Assembly: GCA_021775525.1 (NCBI GenBank)
Contig: JAJFHQ010000068.1
Coordinates: 1 to 64,000 of the forward strand
DNA from: Hyphomicrobiales bacterium
GTDB taxonomy: Bacteria > Pseudomonadota > Alphaproteobacteria > Rhizobiales > Methyloligellaceae
Direction of reading: 5' to 3'
DNA: 64,000 bases
Shown here piece after piece: positions 1 to 11,172 of this stretch. Position numbers and translations under genes: made by a program. Below the pieces are notes generated by a model. The model was not told where the DNA came from. It searched no databases and worked only from the letters and a program-made list of their open reading frames with translations. How positions within the stretch are numbered: the stretch's first letter is position 1; every line of letters begins with the position of its first letter.

Positions 1-805
1 AGGCAAGCATGGCTTTACCAAGGTCCTAAAGAATGACAAGAAGCACATGATAATCCTTGGCTCCGGAGCACTTTCACGCGGTGATGGTGCCGCAGTGTTG
101 GCGCTCGCAGCCAAGCTTGCGGCATCTGCCGGCGTCGTGACTTCAAAGTGGAACGGGTTCAACATCCTGCACCATGCAGCTTCGCGAGTGGCTGGGCTGG
201 ATTTGGGACTCCTGCCTTCAAAGGGCGGTCTCGACACAGCAGGGATTTTGAAAGCTGCCAAGGCCGGAAAACTCGATATGGTTTACCTGTTGGGTGCAGA
301 TGAAATCGATATGGCGCACCTAGAAGGAACCTTTGTTGTCTACCAGGGGACTCATGGTGATGCCGGGGCGCACGCCGCAGATGTCATTCTGCCCGGCGCC
401 GCCTACACGGAAAAAAGCGCTCTTTACGTCAACACTGAAGGCCGCCCGCAAATGACGGAACGGGCCGTGTTCCCACCTGGAGAGGCACGCGAGGACTGGG
501 CAATCATCCGGGCGCTGTCCGCCCAGATAGGAAAAGCCCTGGAGTATGATTCGCTGGAACAACTCCGCTCGGCCATGTTCGCCGATCATGCCCATCTTGC
601 AATGATTGATGAGATCACTGCGGATAATACCTTTGATATTAAGAAACTTGGCTCAGGTACCGCGCGTACTGGCGCTCAGGCTTTTGGGCGCACGGTTCCC
701 GATTTCTATCTTACCAACCCGATTGCGCGAGCCTCCGCCATCATGGGCGAATTGAGCGCGATGAAGTCTGGTGATAAGTCAAAGGCGACCGGCACTGATG
801 GTTGA
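1..805 (+). CDS. nuoG: NADH-quinone oxidoreductase subunit G, C-terminal part
   Basis: This is the C-terminal 267 residues of NuoG, the large iron-sulfur subunit of the peripheral arm of respiratory complex I. The reading frame is open from base 2, so the gene begins upstream of the window. The visible part is the end of the molybdopterin-oxidoreductase-like domain, with segments such as [20 protein letters not shown] (about residues 110-130 of the fragment) and a NTEGRPQ motif typical of that fold. In complex I this domain is structural and carries no molybdenum cofactor. The stop codon overlaps the nuoH start by 8 bases, which implies translational coupling. The next genes are nuoH to nuoN in standard order, so the identity is secure even though the N-terminal Fe-S binding part is not seen. 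Confidence 0.95.
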   Translation, partial: GKHGFTKVLKNDKKHMIILGSGALSRGDGAAVLALAAKLAASAGVVTSKWNGFNILHHAASRVAGLDLGLLPSKGGLDTAGILKAAKAGKLDMVYLLGADEIDMAHLEGTFVVYQGTHGDAGAHAADVILPGAAYTEKSALYVNTEGRPQMTERAVFPPGEAREDWAIIRALSAQIGKALEYDSLEQLRSAMFADHAHLAMIDEITADNTFDIKKLGSGTARTGAQAFGRTVPDFYLTNPIARASAIMGELSAMKSGDKSKATGTDG

Positions 806-1820
806 GTTCTTCTGGACATATCTCTGGCCGCTTCTGGTCATTGTCGCGCACAGCCTTGCAGTGCTCGTGATCCTGCTCGTCTCGATCGCATTCCTGCTGC
901 TGGCTGACAGGAAAATCTGGGCGGCTGTACAGTTGCGGCGCGGACCCAACGTGGTGGGACCATTCGGATTGCTGCAATCCTTCGCTGACATGTTGAAATT
1001 CATATTCAAGGAGCCGGTCATCCCGGCTGGCGCCAACAAGGGTGTTTTCCTCCTGGCGCCACTCGTGTCCTCGGTGTTGGCCTTGTCCGCATGGGCCGTA
1101 ATTCCGGTAAGCCAGGGATGGGCCGTGGCCAATCTCAATGTCGGTATTCTCTACGTCTTCGCCGTATCTTCACTGGAAGTTTACGGCGTCATAATGGGCG
1201 GCTGGGCCTCGAACTCGAAATATCCCTTCCTCGGAGCTCTCAGATCAGCGGCACAAATGGTGTCCTATGAAGTTTCAATCGGTTTCGTCATCATCACCGT
1301 ATTGCTCTGTGTCGGCTCGTTGAATCTCACGGACATCGTGCTGGCACAAAGTGGCGACTACGGGATGTTCAACTGGTTCTGGTTGCCCTTGTTCCCGCTT
1401 TTCATCATTTTCTTTATTTCGGCTTTGGCTGAGACCAACCGGCCGCCCTTCGATCTGCCCGAAGCGGAATCGGAACTCGTGGCCGGGTTCATGGTTGAAT
1501 ATTCTTCCACGCCTTACCTGCTGTTCATGCTTGGTGAATATGTCGCCATCGTCCTGATGTGCGCACTCACAACCATCCTGTTTTTAGGCGGATGGTTACC
1601 ACCCTTTGACGTTGCGCCATTTAACTGGCTGCCCGGCGTGTTCTGGTTCGTATTGAAGGTATGCATGATGTTTTTCATGTTCTCCATGGTCAAAGCCATC
1701 GTGCCCCGTTACCGCTATGACCAGTTGATGCGGCTTGGCTGGAAAGTGTTTCTGCCTTTATCCCTGTTCATGATTGTCGCCGTGGCGTCGGTTCTTCATT
1801 TCTTTGACTTGGCACCATGA
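798..1820 (+). CDS. nuoH: NADH-quinone oxidoreductase subunit H
   Basis: NuoH (ND1 homologue) is the inner-membrane subunit at the junction of the two arms of complex I and helps form the quinone pocket. The protein is 340 residues and almost wholly hydrophobic, with about eight membrane segments. The hallmark [17 protein letters not shown] followed by VEYSS lies near residues 214-237; in the family this acidic loop lines the quinone site. The start ATG at 798 was chosen over an in-frame upstream ATG at 771 because it gives the usual family N-terminus (MVEFFWTYL) and a short overlap with nuoG instead of a long one. nuoI follows after 18 bases. Confidence 0.96.
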   Translation: MVEFFWTYLWPLLVIVAHSLAVLVILLVSIAFLLLADRKIWAAVQLRRGPNVVGPFGLLQSFADMLKFIFKEPVIPAGANKGVFLLAPLVSSVLALSAWAVIPVSQGWAVANLNVGILYVFAVSSLEVYGVIMGGWASNSKYPFLGALRSAAQMVSYEVSIGFVIITVLLCVGSLNLTDIVLAQSGDYGMFNWFWLPLFPLFIIFFISALAETNRPPFDLPEAESELVAGFMVEYSSTPYLLFMLGEYVAIVLMCALTTILFLGGWLPPFDVAPFNWLPGVFWFVLKVCMMFFMFSMVKAIVPRYRYDQLMRLGWKVFLPLSLFMIVAVASVLHFFDLAP

Positions 1821-1838
1821 GTGGGGGGAGCGAATAAA

Positions 1839-2330
1839 ATGCGCACTTTAATTCAAACTGCGAAATCGCTGTTGCTGCTGGAGTTCATCGCCGCCTTCTG
1901 GCTCGGCATGAAATATTTTTTCAAGCCCAAGGCGACGTTGAATTATCCTTTCGAGAAGGGACCGCTCAGTCCTCGCTTTCGTGGTGAACATGCGCTCAGG
2001 CGCTATCCCAATGGCGAGGAGCGCTGTATTGCCTGCAAGCTGTGTGAAGCTATTTGCCCGGCACAAGCCATCACCATCGAGGCAGGTCCACGACGCAATG
2101 ACGGGACGCGGCGCACGACCCGCTATGACATCGACATGGTCAAATGCATCTATTGCGGTTTCTGTCAGGAAGCTTGTCCGGTAGACGCGATCGTCGAGGG
2201 ACCAAACTTTGAATACGCGGTGGAGACCCGCGAAGAACTTTATTACGACAAGGACCGTTTGCTGGAAAATGGCGACCGGTGGGAACGGGAAATCGCTAAA
2301 AACCTGACGCTCGATGCCCCGTACCGGTAG
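1839..2330 (+). CDS. nuoI: NADH-quinone oxidoreductase subunit I
   Basis: NuoI is the two-cluster ferredoxin-like subunit that passes electrons through N6a and N6b towards the quinone-reducing cluster N2 of complex I. Two CxxCxxCxxxCP motifs are present, with cysteines at residues 63, 66, 69 and 73 and at 103, 106, 109 and 113, enough for two [4Fe-4S] clusters. Length is 163 residues, the usual size. An in-frame GTG at 1821 directly follows the nuoH stop, but the ATG at 1839 is preferred: a GGGGGAG ribosome-binding site (1824-1830) lies 8 bases before it and the protein then starts [10 protein letters not shown], as in relatives. Confidence 0.96.
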   Translation: MRTLIQTAKSLLLLEFIAAFWLGMKYFFKPKATLNYPFEKGPLSPRFRGEHALRRYPNGEERCIACKLCEAICPAQAITIEAGPRRNDGTRRTTRYDIDMVKCIYCGFCQEACPVDAIVEGPNFEYAVETREELYYDKDRLLENGDRWEREIAKNLTLDAPYR

Positions 2331-2363
2331 AGGCCAGTTGAGGCGCAAGTAACGGATGAAAAG

Positions 2364-2978
2364 ATGCTGATCGCCGACGCCTTCTTTTACCTGTTTGCCA
2401 CGACCTGTGTGGCTGCAGGGTTCATGGTAATATCCGCACGCAACCCGGTGCACGCGGTCCTGTTTCTGATATTGGCTTTTGTCAATGCAGCAGGCCTTTT
2501 TATCCTGCTCGGCGCTGAATTCCTCGCCTTAATCCTCGTGGTTGTTTACGTGGGTGCGGTGGCCGTGCTGTTCCTGTTCGTGGTCATGATGCTCGATGTG
2601 GATTTTGCTGAATTACGCGCGGGCTTTTTGGACTACCTGCCCATCGGGGCGCTGATTGGGCTGATCTTGCTGGTTGAACTTATCCTGGTTTTCGGATCAT
2701 GGGTTATCACGCCCGAGATCTCGGCACATATCACGACGCCCACGCCTCCCATTGACAAGGTCTCCAACATCGAGGCGCTCGGGCTGATCCTCTACACCAA
2801 ATATATCTATTTCTTCGAGGCTGCCGGAGTGATTTTGCTGATCGCCATGATTGGCGCGATAGTGCTCACCCTTCACCACAAAGAAGGAATCAAACGCCAG
2901 TCAATTGTCACTCAAGTGGGCCGGACGCGGGACGAAGCAATCGAAGTCCGCCATGTTGAACCTGGACAGGGGCTGTAG
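2364..2978 (+). CDS. nuoJ: NADH-quinone oxidoreductase subunit J
   Basis: NuoJ (ND6 homologue) is a small membrane subunit in the proton-translocating arm of complex I, next to NuoK. The 204-residue protein has five hydrophobic segments, and the segment with the conserved pattern [18 protein letters not shown] (about residues 57-75) contains the family's characteristic pi-bulge helix. The hydrophilic C-terminal tail of about 40 residues (from HHKEGIKRQ on) is the alphaproteobacterial type. It lies 33 bases after nuoI and 5 bases before nuoK. Confidence 0.95.
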   Translation: MLIADAFFYLFATTCVAAGFMVISARNPVHAVLFLILAFVNAAGLFILLGAEFLALILVVVYVGAVAVLFLFVVMMLDVDFAELRAGFLDYLPIGALIGLILLVELILVFGSWVITPEISAHITTPTPPIDKVSNIEALGLILYTKYIYFFEAAGVILLIAMIGAIVLTLHHKEGIKRQSIVTQVGRTRDEAIEVRHVEPGQGL

Positions 2979-2983
2979 GGGGC

Positions 2984-3295
2984 ATGATGAGCGTTGGATT
3001 GCCACATTACCTTACCCTTGCCGCGATCCTGTTCACGTTGGGGATATTCGGCATCTTCCTGAACCGGAAGAATGTCATCGTCATCCTGATGTCCATCGAG
3101 TTGATGCTGTTGGCGGTAAACATCAATTTCGTCGCCTTTTCCGTTCACCTGGGAGATCTGGTCGGGCAGGTGTTTGCGCTTCTCGTGCTCACCGTCGCCG
3201 CAGCCGAGGCGGCAATCGGGCTTGCCATCGTTGTCGTATATTTCCGCAACCGCGGCTCCATCGCGGTTGAAGACATAAACATGATGAAGGGGTAG
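2984..3295 (+). CDS. nuoK: NADH-quinone oxidoreductase subunit K
   Basis: NuoK (ND4L homologue) has three membrane helices and sits between NuoJ and the antiporter-like subunits of complex I. The 103-residue protein contains the expected buried glutamates: one in the second helix ([15 protein letters not shown], near residue 36) and one in the third ([14 protein letters not shown], near residue 72), both required for proton transfer in the family. Two ATG codons in tandem (2984 and 2987) are possible starts. A GTAGGGGG stretch just upstream serves as ribosome-binding site. nuoL begins 6 bases after the stop. Confidence 0.95.
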   Translation: MMSVGLPHYLTLAAILFTLGIFGIFLNRKNVIVILMSIELMLLAVNINFVAFSVHLGDLVGQVFALLVLTVAAAEAAIGLAIVVVYFRNRGSIAVEDINMMKG

Positions 3296-3301
3296 GGCGG
3301 C

Positions 3302-5239
3302 ATGTACCAAACAATCGTCTTTCTGCCTCTTGCCGGGGCGTTGATAGCGGGCTTCTTCGGCCACTGGCTTGGTGCGCGCACCAGTTCAATTCTGACGACT
3401 ACATTCCTGTTGCTGACGGCCATGCTCTCCTGGATCGCTTTTTTCCAGGTAGGTATTGCAGGTCAGGACGCGCGAGTGGAACTGTTTCAATGGGTTTCGT
3501 CGGGTGACTTGCAGGTTTCATGGGCGCTTCGCATAGATACGCTGACCGCGGTCATGCTGGTGGTCGTCAACACCATATCCAGCCTGGTGCATGTTTATTC
3601 GATCGGCTACATGTCCCACGATCCGCACCAGCCGCGTTTCTTTGCCTATCTGTCCTTGTTCACATTCGCCATGCTGATGCTGGTGACGTCTGACAATTTC
3701 CTGCAAATGTTCTTCGGCTGGGAAGGGGTGGGCCTGATGTCCTACCTCCTGATTGGATTCTGGTACCACAAGCCTGAAGCAAATGCGGCCGCCATCAAGG
3801 CCTTTGTCGTCAACAGGGTTGGTGACTTCGGATTCGCTCTTGGCATTTTTGCCATCTTCTACATTTTCGGCGCCATCCAGTTCGATACCGTGTTCGCTGC
3901 AGCGCCCGACCAGGTTGGAAAAACCTTCCTGTTTCTGAGTTGGGAACTCGATGTCCTGACCGTGATCTGCTTGCTGCTGTTTATGGGCGCTATGGGCAAG
4001 TCAGCGCAGTTCCTGCTGCATACGTGGCTGCCTGATGCCATGGAAGGCCCGACACCGGTCTCGGCTCTCATCCATGCCGCAACCATGGTGACAGCGGGCG
4101 TTTTCATGGTGGCACGGCTCTCGCCCCTGTTCGAATTTTCTCCAACGGCCCTGGGCTTTGTCACATTCGTGGGTGCAACCACGGCATTCTTCGCCGCCAC
4201 CATTGGTCTTGTACAAAACGACATCAAGCGCGTCGTGGCCTATTCTACCTGTTCGCAGCTTGGTTATATGTTCGTGGCGCTGGGCGTTGGCGCTTACGGA
4301 GTGGGTATTTTCCACCTGTTTACCCATGCGTTTTTCAAAGCACTCCTGTTCCTTGGTTCAGGTTCTGTCATTCACGCCATGGATGACGAGCAGGATATGC
4401 GGAACATGGGTGGTCTTTGCAAAATGCTGCCCTATACGTGGATGGTGATGCTGATCGGTACACTGGCGCTTACGGGTTTCCCGCTTACAGCGGGTTACTT
4501 CTCAAAAGATGCCATAATCGAGGCTGCTTATGCCGCTCACTCCGGCGTGGGCCTATACGCCTTCACGCTCACCGTGCTGGCGGCTTTGCTAACGTCATTT
4601 TATTCATGGCGTCTTATTTTCATGACCTTCCACGGCACAAGCCGGGCGAGTGCCGAGACATTGAACAAGGCCCATGAATCACCACTGGTGATGCTTGTCC
4701 CACTCGTCATACTGGCTATTGGATCAATTGGTGCCGGTTTCTTGTTCAAAGGCATGTTTATTGGCGAGGGTTATTCAGATTTCTGGCGCAGTGCGCTGTT
4801 CACACTTCCCTCGAATCATATTCTTGAAGCCATGCATCATGTGCCCGCGGCAGTCATTGCCGCTCCCTTCGTCATGATGGTCTCAGGTTTCCTGCTCGCT
4901 TGGATGTTTTACCTGGTCATACCAAAAGCTCCGGAAAACCTGGCCGAAGCATTCCGCCCGCTCTACCTGTTCCTTCTGAACAAGTGGTATTTCGATGAAC
5001 TCTATGACGCGCTGTTCACCCAACCAGCGCATCGCATTGGTCGTTTTCTGTGGAAGAAGGGCGACGGCGCAACCATCGACGGTATAGGGCCTGACGGAGT
5101 TGCCTCCCGGGTCATTGATGTGACCAGGGGCATGATAAGGCTACAGAGCGGCTACGTGTATCACTATGCCTTTGCCATGCTTATCGGGGTGGCGCTGCTC
5201 ATTACTTACTTCATGTTTGCCGGGGGGGCTGCTTCATGA
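3302..5239 (+). CDS. nuoL: NADH-quinone oxidoreductase subunit L
   Basis: NuoL (ND5 homologue) is the distal antiporter-like subunit of complex I, with a long lateral helix at its C-terminus. The 645-residue protein shows the [20 protein letters not shown] segment with the conserved glutamate of helix 5, and [20 protein letters not shown] (about residues 240-260), the discontinuous-helix signature of this family. The C-terminal region from about residue 560 ([11 protein letters not shown] onward) matches the anchor of the lateral helix. The stop overlaps the nuoM start by 4 bases (ATGA at 5236-5239), so the two are probably translationally coupled. Confidence 0.96.
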   Translation: MYQTIVFLPLAGALIAGFFGHWLGARTSSILTTTFLLLTAMLSWIAFFQVGIAGQDARVELFQWVSSGDLQVSWALRIDTLTAVMLVVVNTISSLVHVYSIGYMSHDPHQPRFFAYLSLFTFAMLMLVTSDNFLQMFFGWEGVGLMSYLLIGFWYHKPEANAAAIKAFVVNRVGDFGFALGIFAIFYIFGAIQFDTVFAAAPDQVGKTFLFLSWELDVLTVICLLLFMGAMGKSAQFLLHTWLPDAMEGPTPVSALIHAATMVTAGVFMVARLSPLFEFSPTALGFVTFVGATTAFFAATIGLVQNDIKRVVAYSTCSQLGYMFVALGVGAYGVGIFHLFTHAFFKALLFLGSGSVIHAMDDEQDMRNMGGLCKMLPYTWMVMLIGTLALTGFPLTAGYFSKDAIIEAAYAAHSGVGLYAFTLTVLAALLTSFYSWRLIFMTFHGTSRASAETLNKAHESPLVMLVPLVILAIGSIGAGFLFKGMFIGEGYSDFWRSALFTLPSNHILEAMHHVPAAVIAAPFVMMVSGFLLAWMFYLVIPKAPENLAEAFRPLYLFLLNKWYFDELYDALFTQPAHRIGRFLWKKGDGATIDGIGPDGVASRVIDVTRGMIRLQSGYVYHYAFAMLIGVALLITYFMFAGGAAS

Positions 5240-6753
5240 CCACCGGCTGGCCGATTCTTTCAGCTATTATTTTCCTCCCCATGTTGGGCGCCTTGTTCAT
5301 TCTGGCGATCCGGGGTGAAGACGAAATTGCCATCCGCAATGCCCGTTACGTGGCCTTGTGGACCACAATGATCACCTTCCTGCTGTCGCTCGTGATCTGG
5401 ATAGAATTCGACCCGACAACCCATGTCTTTCAATTTGAGGAACAACGAGACTGGCTTGGCGCCTCGATCAGTTACCGGCTCGGCGTTGACGGTATTTCCA
5501 TGCTGTTCGTCATCCTCACCACATTCCTGATGCCGCTCTGTATTCTCGCAAGCTGGGATGCAATCCAGTCACGGGTAAAAGCTTACATGATTGCATTCCT
5601 GGTGCTGGAAACGTTGATGATCGGCGTTTTCTGCGCAATGGATCTGGTTGTGTTCTACTTGTTCTTCGAAGGCGGCTTGATCCCGATGTTCCTGATAATC
5701 GGCGTTTGGGGTGGCCAGAGACGCGTTTATGCCAGCTTCAAATTCTTCCTGTATACGCTGCTGGGCTCGGTTTTGATGCTGCTGGCAATCATGGCCATGT
5801 ACTGGGAAGCAGGCACCACTGACATACCCGCCCTGCTGGCTTACCAGTTCCCGCCCGAAATGCAGGCGTGGCTGTGGTTTGCATTCCTGGCCTCTTTCGC
5901 GGTCAAGATGCCCATGTGGCCTGTCCACACATGGCTGCCCGACGCCCATGTGGAAGCACCAACTGCCGGCTCGGTTGTTCTCGCCGCCGTGCTGTTGAAA
6001 ATGGGCGGTTACGGCTTCCTGCGCTTCTCCATTCCGATGTTCCCGCTGGCTTCTGAACAATTCGCACCTCTCATTTTCCTGTTGTCCGTTATTGCCATCA
6101 CATACACATCACTGGTCGCGCTGGCGCAGGAAGACATGAAGAAGCTGATTGCCTATTCATCGGTCGCTCATATGGGTTTTGTCACCATGGGGCTGTTCAC
6201 CCTTACAACTCAGGGGCTAGAGGGCGGTATTTTCCAGATGCTCAGCCATGGTATCGTTTCAGCCGCATTATTCCTCTGCGTTGGTGTGATTTACGACCGT
6301 ATGCATACGCGCCAGATCGACGCCTATGGCGGACTGGTCAACCGCATGCCGCTTTACGCTTTCTGTTTCATGGTCTTCACCATGGCCAATGTTGGACTAC
6401 CTGGCACCAGCGGGTTCGTAGGTGAATTCCTGACATTGGTAGGGGCGTTTCGCGTGAATACCTGGGTCGCCTTTTTCGCAACCATCGGTGTGATCTTGTC
6501 CGCCGCCTATGCGCTATGGCTCTATCGCCGTGTTGTCTTTGGTCAACTTGAAAAACCCGAGTTGAAGGCCATCACGGATCTCGATACGCGGGAAATCGTG
6601 GTGATGGTACCGCTTGTGGTGCTCACTATACTGTTTGGTATCTATCCCGCGCCGTTGCTTGACGTCATGTCGGTATCGGTGGATCACCTCATAAAGAATT
6701 ATGAAGCCGCCCTTGCGGCAGCCGAGCAAGCCAAACTGGCGCTCGTGCATTAG
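5236..6753 (+). CDS. nuoM: NADH-quinone oxidoreductase subunit M
   Basis: NuoM (ND4 homologue) is the middle antiporter-like proton channel of complex I. The 505-residue protein has about 14 membrane segments and the signature [20 protein letters not shown] (about residues 231-250). The helix-5 glutamate is in [16 protein letters not shown] near residue 143, and an [18 protein letters not shown] segment follows the channel motif. It starts with ATG overlapping the nuoL stop and ends 9 bases before nuoN. Length and order are standard. Confidence 0.96.
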   Translation: MTTGWPILSAIIFLPMLGALFILAIRGEDEIAIRNARYVALWTTMITFLLSLVIWIEFDPTTHVFQFEEQRDWLGASISYRLGVDGISMLFVILTTFLMPLCILASWDAIQSRVKAYMIAFLVLETLMIGVFCAMDLVVFYLFFEGGLIPMFLIIGVWGGQRRVYASFKFFLYTLLGSVLMLLAIMAMYWEAGTTDIPALLAYQFPPEMQAWLWFAFLASFAVKMPMWPVHTWLPDAHVEAPTAGSVVLAAVLLKMGGYGFLRFSIPMFPLASEQFAPLIFLLSVIAITYTSLVALAQEDMKKLIAYSSVAHMGFVTMGLFTLTTQGLEGGIFQMLSHGIVSAALFLCVGVIYDRMHTRQIDAYGGLVNRMPLYAFCFMVFTMANVGLPGTSGFVGEFLTLVGAFRVNTWVAFFATIGVILSAAYALWLYRRVVFGQLEKPELKAITDLDTREIVVMVPLVVLTILFGIYPAPLLDVMSVSVDHLIKNYEAALAAAEQAKLALVH

Positions 6754-6762
6754 GGGACTGAC

Positions 6763-8208
6763 ATGACCGAAACTGTATCCCCAATTGTGAATTACTTGTC
6801 CGCACTACCAGAAATTTGTCTGGTTATTGGCGCTATGGCTTTGCTGATGCTGGGTGCCTTCAGGGGCAATCAGACGGCTGATCTTATATGCTGGCTGTCG
6901 ATCGGTCTTTTGCTGTTCGCCGCAACGCTGGTCGTCGTCATGCCGGCAACGGGGAAGGTGGCATTTGACGGTGCCTTTATCATGGACCGGTTCGCTCAGT
7001 TCATGAAAGTCCTGACGCTTCTGGGCTCTGCCGTCGTCATTTTCATGTCGTTTGAATTTATGAGGAGCGCAAGGCTTCAAAAATTTGAATACCCCATCCT
7101 CATTATTCTAGCCACAACAGGCATGCTGATGATGATCTCAGCAAATGATCTCATCGCACTCTATCTCGGTCTGGAGCTCCAGAGCCTGGCCCTCTATGTC
7201 ATTGCCGCGTTCCGGACCGATTCAGTGCGCTCAAGTGAGGCAGGTCTCAAATATTTCGTTCTTGGCGCCCTTTCATCAGGAATGCTGCTCTATGGTTGCT
7301 CGCTGATTTATGGCTTTACCGGCACAACGGGATTTTCCGGTATCGCTGCCGCAGCCACCCCGAGCGTGCACAATCTCGGCCTGATTTTCGGGTTGGTATT
7401 TTTCATGGCCGGGCTGGCATTCAAGATATCTGCTGTGCCGTTTCATATGTGGACGCCGGATGTATATGAAGGCGCGCCCACGCCGGTCACTGCTTTTTTT
7501 GCCACCGCACCCAAGATTGCAGCCATGGCGATGTTCCTGAGGGCTGTTCATGTCGCCTTTCCCGACATCACCCATCAATGGCAACAAATCGTCGTCTTTA
7601 TCTCGATTGGTTCAATGGTGCTGGGTGCCTTCGCGGCTATTGGGCAGAATGATATCAAGAGGCTGATGGCCTACAGCTCTATTGGCCATATGGGTTTTGC
7701 CCTCGTTGGCCTTGCCTCTGGCGACCAGGCCGGCGTGCAGGCTGTCATTGTCTATCTCACCATCTATCTGGTTATGAATGTCGGTGTCTTTGCCTGCATC
7801 CTTTCCATGCGGCGCAGCGATGGCATGGTCGAGGAAATTGATGAGCTGGCAGGGCTTTCGCGCAACAGCCCGATCATGGCCTTCCTGCTGGCCATGTTGA
7901 TGTTTTCTCTGGCCGGGATCCCTCCGCTCGCAGGGTTCTTTGCCAAGTTTTACGTATTCCTGGCGGCCATAAACGCTGGCCTGTATGTGCTTGCTGTCAT
8001 CGGCGTTTTATCAAGTGTTGTAGGGGCTTATTATTATCTTCGGATCATCAAGATCATGTATTTTGATGAACCGGCAGAAAAATTTGAACCCATGCCAGGA
8101 GCACTTCAGGGCGTTCTAGCCGTCTCCGGAGTGCTGGTAATCTTTTTCTTCACTTATCCTGCGCCCTTGGTGGCGGCGGCAAACATTGCCGCCAAGTCAC
8201 TATTCTGA
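6763..8208 (+). CDS. nuoN: NADH-quinone oxidoreductase subunit N
   Basis: NuoN (ND2 homologue) is the antiporter-like subunit of complex I nearest to NuoK. The 481-residue protein carries the [18 protein letters not shown] segment with the conserved glutamate in helix 5 (near residue 133), [20 protein letters not shown] (about residues 226-245), and [20 protein letters not shown]. It closes the nuo operon. birA starts 4 bases after the stop, so the operon probably continues into birA and rnj, as in many alphaproteobacteria. Confidence 0.96.
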   Translation: MTETVSPIVNYLSALPEICLVIGAMALLMLGAFRGNQTADLICWLSIGLLLFAATLVVVMPATGKVAFDGAFIMDRFAQFMKVLTLLGSAVVIFMSFEFMRSARLQKFEYPILIILATTGMLMMISANDLIALYLGLELQSLALYVIAAFRTDSVRSSEAGLKYFVLGALSSGMLLYGCSLIYGFTGTTGFSGIAAAATPSVHNLGLIFGLVFFMAGLAFKISAVPFHMWTPDVYEGAPTPVTAFFATAPKIAAMAMFLRAVHVAFPDITHQWQQIVVFISIGSMVLGAFAAIGQNDIKRLMAYSSIGHMGFALVGLASGDQAGVQAVIVYLTIYLVMNVGVFACILSMRRSDGMVEEIDELAGLSRNSPIMAFLLAMLMFSLAGIPPLAGFFAKFYVFLAAINAGLYVLAVIGVLSSVVGAYYYLRIIKIMYFDEPAEKFEPMPGALQGVLAVSGVLVIFFFTYPAPLVAAANIAAKSLF

Positions 8209-8212
8209 GGGG

Positions 8213-9001
8213 ATGGAAAATTCAATTATCTCTCTACCCCAAGGCTACAGATTAGCTTTCGTCGACCATGTGGATTCTACCAATACCGAGGCACTTCGCC
8301 GGGCCGGGCAGGGAGAACCCCATGGCTTGTGGGTCTGGGCTTTATCTCAAGGTGAGGGGCGGGGCAGGTTGGGGCGCCGTTGGGACTCGGTGGAGGGAAA
8401 CCTGTTTGCTAGTCTGCTCGTGCGGCCAAAATGCCAGGCAATGTCAGCAGCCCAACTTGGTTTTGTTAGTGGCATAGCTCTTCATGATACAGTCCTGGAA
8501 CTTGCGTGCAGTGGTGGTAAGCAGGCTATTGCCCTGAAGTGGCCAAACGACCTGCTATGCGATGCCAAAAAAACCGGGGGTATCCTGCTGGAAAACACAG
8601 GCAATAACAGTAGTGAGAGTGCCGTTATTATTGGGATAGGCCTTAATCTAGTTACACATCCACAAGACACCGATTCTCCCGCAACCGACCTATCTCAGCA
8701 TGGAATTGACGCAACGCCATCAGACACACTGGAACAGCTCGCAAAAGCATTTGATCGCTGGTACGGGGTGTGGAACAACGGGACTGGGTTTGATGATATC
8801 CGAACGGCCTGGCTCGAGCGCTCCTTACCCGAAAACGCACCTTTGTCAGTAAGATTGAGCAAGGAGCGGCTACAAGGAACGTATCAGGGCATTGACAGCC
8901 AGGGCGCTCTGATTCTCGCTCTCGCTGACGGCAGCGAAAGACTCATAACCACGGGTGACATTTTTCCGCTATTACGAGAAACCCAAACTTCAAATACCTG
9001 A
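8213..9001 (+). CDS. birA: Biotin--[acetyl-CoA-carboxylase] ligase
   Basis: BirA activates biotin with ATP and attaches it to the biotin carboxyl carrier protein. The ligase domain begins at the N-terminus. The biotin-adenylate loop GRGRLGRRW is at residues 49-57 and the KWPND motif is at 109-113; a short C-terminal SH3-like cap follows (about 215-262). There is no N-terminal helix-turn-helix, so this is the monofunctional type without repressor function. The start is ATG 8213, 4 bases after the nuoN stop; an in-frame TTG at 8186 inside nuoN is less likely. The ribosome-binding site overlaps the nuoN stop (TGAGGGG), which suggests coupling. The rnj start is only 6 bases downstream. Confidence 0.93.
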   Translation: MENSIISLPQGYRLAFVDHVDSTNTEALRRAGQGEPHGLWVWALSQGEGRGRLGRRWDSVEGNLFASLLVRPKCQAMSAAQLGFVSGIALHDTVLELACSGGKQAIALKWPNDLLCDAKKTGGILLENTGNNSSESAVIIGIGLNLVTHPQDTDSPATDLSQHGIDATPSDTLEQLAKAFDRWYGVWNNGTGFDDIRTAWLERSLPENAPLSVRLSKERLQGTYQGIDSQGALILALADGSERLITTGDIFPLLRETQTSNT

Positions 9002-9007
9002 TATTTC

Positions 9008-10690
9008 ATGTCAAAAAAACAAAGTAAGTCACAGAGTGAACTCGTTTTTCTTCCGCTAGGAGGTGTTGGCGAGATCGGGATGAATCTCTATCTCTACGGG
9101 GTCGGTCCGCCACACAAACGCAAATGGCTGATGGTCGATCTGGGTGTGACATTTGCCGGACCTGGAGAGCCTGGCATTGATCTCATTCTTCCCGATATTC
9201 GCTTTATCGAGGAGGAGCGCGACAATCTCGCGGGCATCGTGATCACCCATGCCCATGAGGATCATTTCGGCGCCATCATGCACCTCTGGCCGAGATTGAA
9301 GGTGCCATTATTCGCAACACCCTTCACAGCGGCTCTCTTGCGCGCAAAGCTAATTCAAGATGGCATGGAAGGCGACATACCCATCAAGGAAGTGCCGTCC
9401 CGCTCCAAACTCGATATCGGGCCGTTCCATGTTGAACTCGTGGACATGGCCCACTCTATCCCCGAAACCAACGCTTTGCTGATCCGGACTGAGGCGGGAA
9501 CGGCGTTTCATACCAGTGACTGGAAACTCGACCCTACGCCGATTGTCGGTGCCACCACGGATGCAGCGCGGATCAAGCAGATTGGCAAGGATGGGCTTGA
9601 TGCGCTTGTGTGCGACTCCACCAACGCCATGCGTGAGGGACTCTCACCATCTGAAGCTGATGTCGAAAAGACGCTTAAAGAGATCATTGGCAACGCGCCT
9701 CACAGGGTGGCTGTGACCACATTCGCCTCAAATGTCGCTCGCTTGCGCTCCACTATGGAGGCTGCCAAGGCGGCAGACCGGCATATCGTCATCGTCGGGC
9801 GCGCCATGAAGCGCGTGGTGCAGGTGGCGGAAGAAACAGGTCACTTGCCGTCAGGCTATGATCTGCTGACCGAAGACGATTATGGGCACCTGCCGCGAGA
9901 AAAAGTACTGGCGCTGTGTACAGGGAGTCAGGGCGAGGGCCGGGCAGCACTCTCACGTATTGCCGCTAATGCTCACCCGCGCGTGAGTTTTGCGCGCGGT
10001 GACTTGGTACTCTTTTCAAGTCGCACAATTCCCGGCAACGAAAAAGCCGTAGGCAGGGTTCAGAACAATCTTGCCGACCGAGAAGTCGAAATCATGACCG
10101 ACCAGGATGCGATGATCCACGTCTCCGGTCACCCCAGGCAAGGCGAAATGGAACAACTCTACAAATGGTCAAAACCCCGCTCAGTCATCCCGATGCATGG
10201 TGAATCGCGCCACCTGGAAGCCCATGCGGCATTTGCCAGAGCACAAGGAGTGAAACAGGTGGTCTCGGGCCGAAACGGTTCGCTCATTCGACTGTGCCCT
10301 GGTAAGCCGGAAATCATAGATGATGCGCCATCGGGCCGGGTCTACATGGATGGCCGGCTCCACGTTTTTGAAGGTGAGGGACCGGTTGAAGAACGTCGTC
10401 GGCTGGCCTTTGGCGGCGCGGTTGCCCTGTCTGTCGTTTTGACAGCCAAGGGAGATGTTATTGCCGATCCGCAAGTGACTGCCATAGGCATTCCTGCCAT
10501 CACACAAACCGGCGTCCCGTTTCCTGAGATCATATTGAGCGCGGCGCGGGGTGCGCTTGACGGCATACCCAAACCCCGTCGCCGTGACAGCGCATTGGTT
10601 GGTGAAGCCGTTCGCAGGGCCGTACGCGCAGAAGTGCGGTCCCATTGGGGCAAAAAGCCGCCCTGCAGTGTTATGGTTACGGTGATATAG
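9008..10690 (+). CDS. rnj: Ribonuclease J
   Basis: This is an RNase J-type enzyme, a metallo-beta-lactamase/beta-CASP nuclease with 5'-3' exonuclease and endonuclease activity in RNA processing. The 560-residue protein has the zinc motif HAHEDH at residues 81-86, then the beta-CASP part (about 210-350), and PMHGESRHLEAHA near 396-408, the histidine-containing motif of the RNA-processing branch. The end (from about 460) is the RNase J C-terminal domain. It follows birA by 6 bases. In many alphaproteobacteria a type III pantothenate kinase gene (coaX) sits between birA and rnj; it is absent here. Confidence 0.94.
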   Translation: MSKKQSKSQSELVFLPLGGVGEIGMNLYLYGVGPPHKRKWLMVDLGVTFAGPGEPGIDLILPDIRFIEEERDNLAGIVITHAHEDHFGAIMHLWPRLKVPLFATPFTAALLRAKLIQDGMEGDIPIKEVPSRSKLDIGPFHVELVDMAHSIPETNALLIRTEAGTAFHTSDWKLDPTPIVGATTDAARIKQIGKDGLDALVCDSTNAMREGLSPSEADVEKTLKEIIGNAPHRVAVTTFASNVARLRSTMEAAKAADRHIVIVGRAMKRVVQVAEETGHLPSGYDLLTEDDYGHLPREKVLALCTGSQGEGRAALSRIAANAHPRVSFARGDLVLFSSRTIPGNEKAVGRVQNNLADREVEIMTDQDAMIHVSGHPRQGEMEQLYKWSKPRSVIPMHGESRHLEAHAAFARAQGVKQVVSGRNGSLIRLCPGKPEIIDDAPSGRVYMDGRLHVFEGEGPVEERRRLAFGGAVALSVVLTAKGDVIADPQVTAIGIPAITQTGVPFPEIILSAARGALDGIPKPRRRDSALVGEAVRRAVRAEVRSHWGKKPPCSVMVTVI

Positions 10691-10747
10691 AGCCTCTGCC
10701 GGGGCAGACACGCACGCTATCGCGGCTCAACAGGAGGGCTTCACCCC

Positions 10748-11152
10748 ATGATCGGACGTCTCAATCACGTGGCCATCGCCGTACCCGACCTCGAGGCGGC
10801 TGCAGCGGTTTACCGCAACACTCTGGGCGCGTCGGTGTCTGATGCCGTGGCTCAGCCCAATCACGGGGTTACGACGGTTTTTATCGAGCTTCCAAACACA
10901 AAAATCGAACTGCTGGAGCCATTGGGAGAAGACTCACCAATCGCCAGTTTCCTGGAGCGAAATACATCCGGTGGCATTCACCATATTTGTTATGAAGTCG
11001 ATGATATTTCGTCCGCCCGCGATCGCCTCGTGAAGGATGGTTTGAGGGTTCTGGGTGATGGAGAACCTAAGATAGGAGCCCATGGGAAGCCCATTCTGTT
11101 TCTTCATCCAAAGGATTTCAACGGCACACTTGTAGAGTTGGAGCAGGCCTGA
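10748..11152 (+). CDS. mce: Methylmalonyl-CoA epimerase
   Basis: The epimerase interconverts (S)- and (R)-methylmalonyl-CoA so that propionyl-CoA carbon can enter the TCA cycle through methylmalonyl-CoA mutase. The 134-residue protein is a single vicinal-oxygen-chelate unit of two beta-alpha-beta-beta-beta modules. Metal-ligand positions are visible as His7 in LNHVAIAVPDLE, the HHICYEVDD segment in the middle, and the C-terminal glutamate in GTLVELEQA. The start ATG has an AGGAGG site (10731-10736) about 11 bases upstream. No mutase gene is in the window. The position after rnj and before the DUF1467 gene is a common alphaproteobacterial arrangement. Confidence 0.92.
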   Translation: MIGRLNHVAIAVPDLEAAAAVYRNTLGASVSDAVAQPNHGVTTVFIELPNTKIELLEPLGEDSPIASFLERNTSGGIHHICYEVDDISSARDRLVKDGLRVLGDGEPKIGAHGKPILFLHPKDFNGTLVELEQA

Positions 11153-11172
11153 GGTCTGACGGCAAAAAACAT

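Noticed and set aside
1848..2453. A 201-residue minus-strand open frame opposite nuoI
   Set aside because: It overlaps nuoI and nuoJ completely and shows no domain; it is a by-product of nuoI codon usage.
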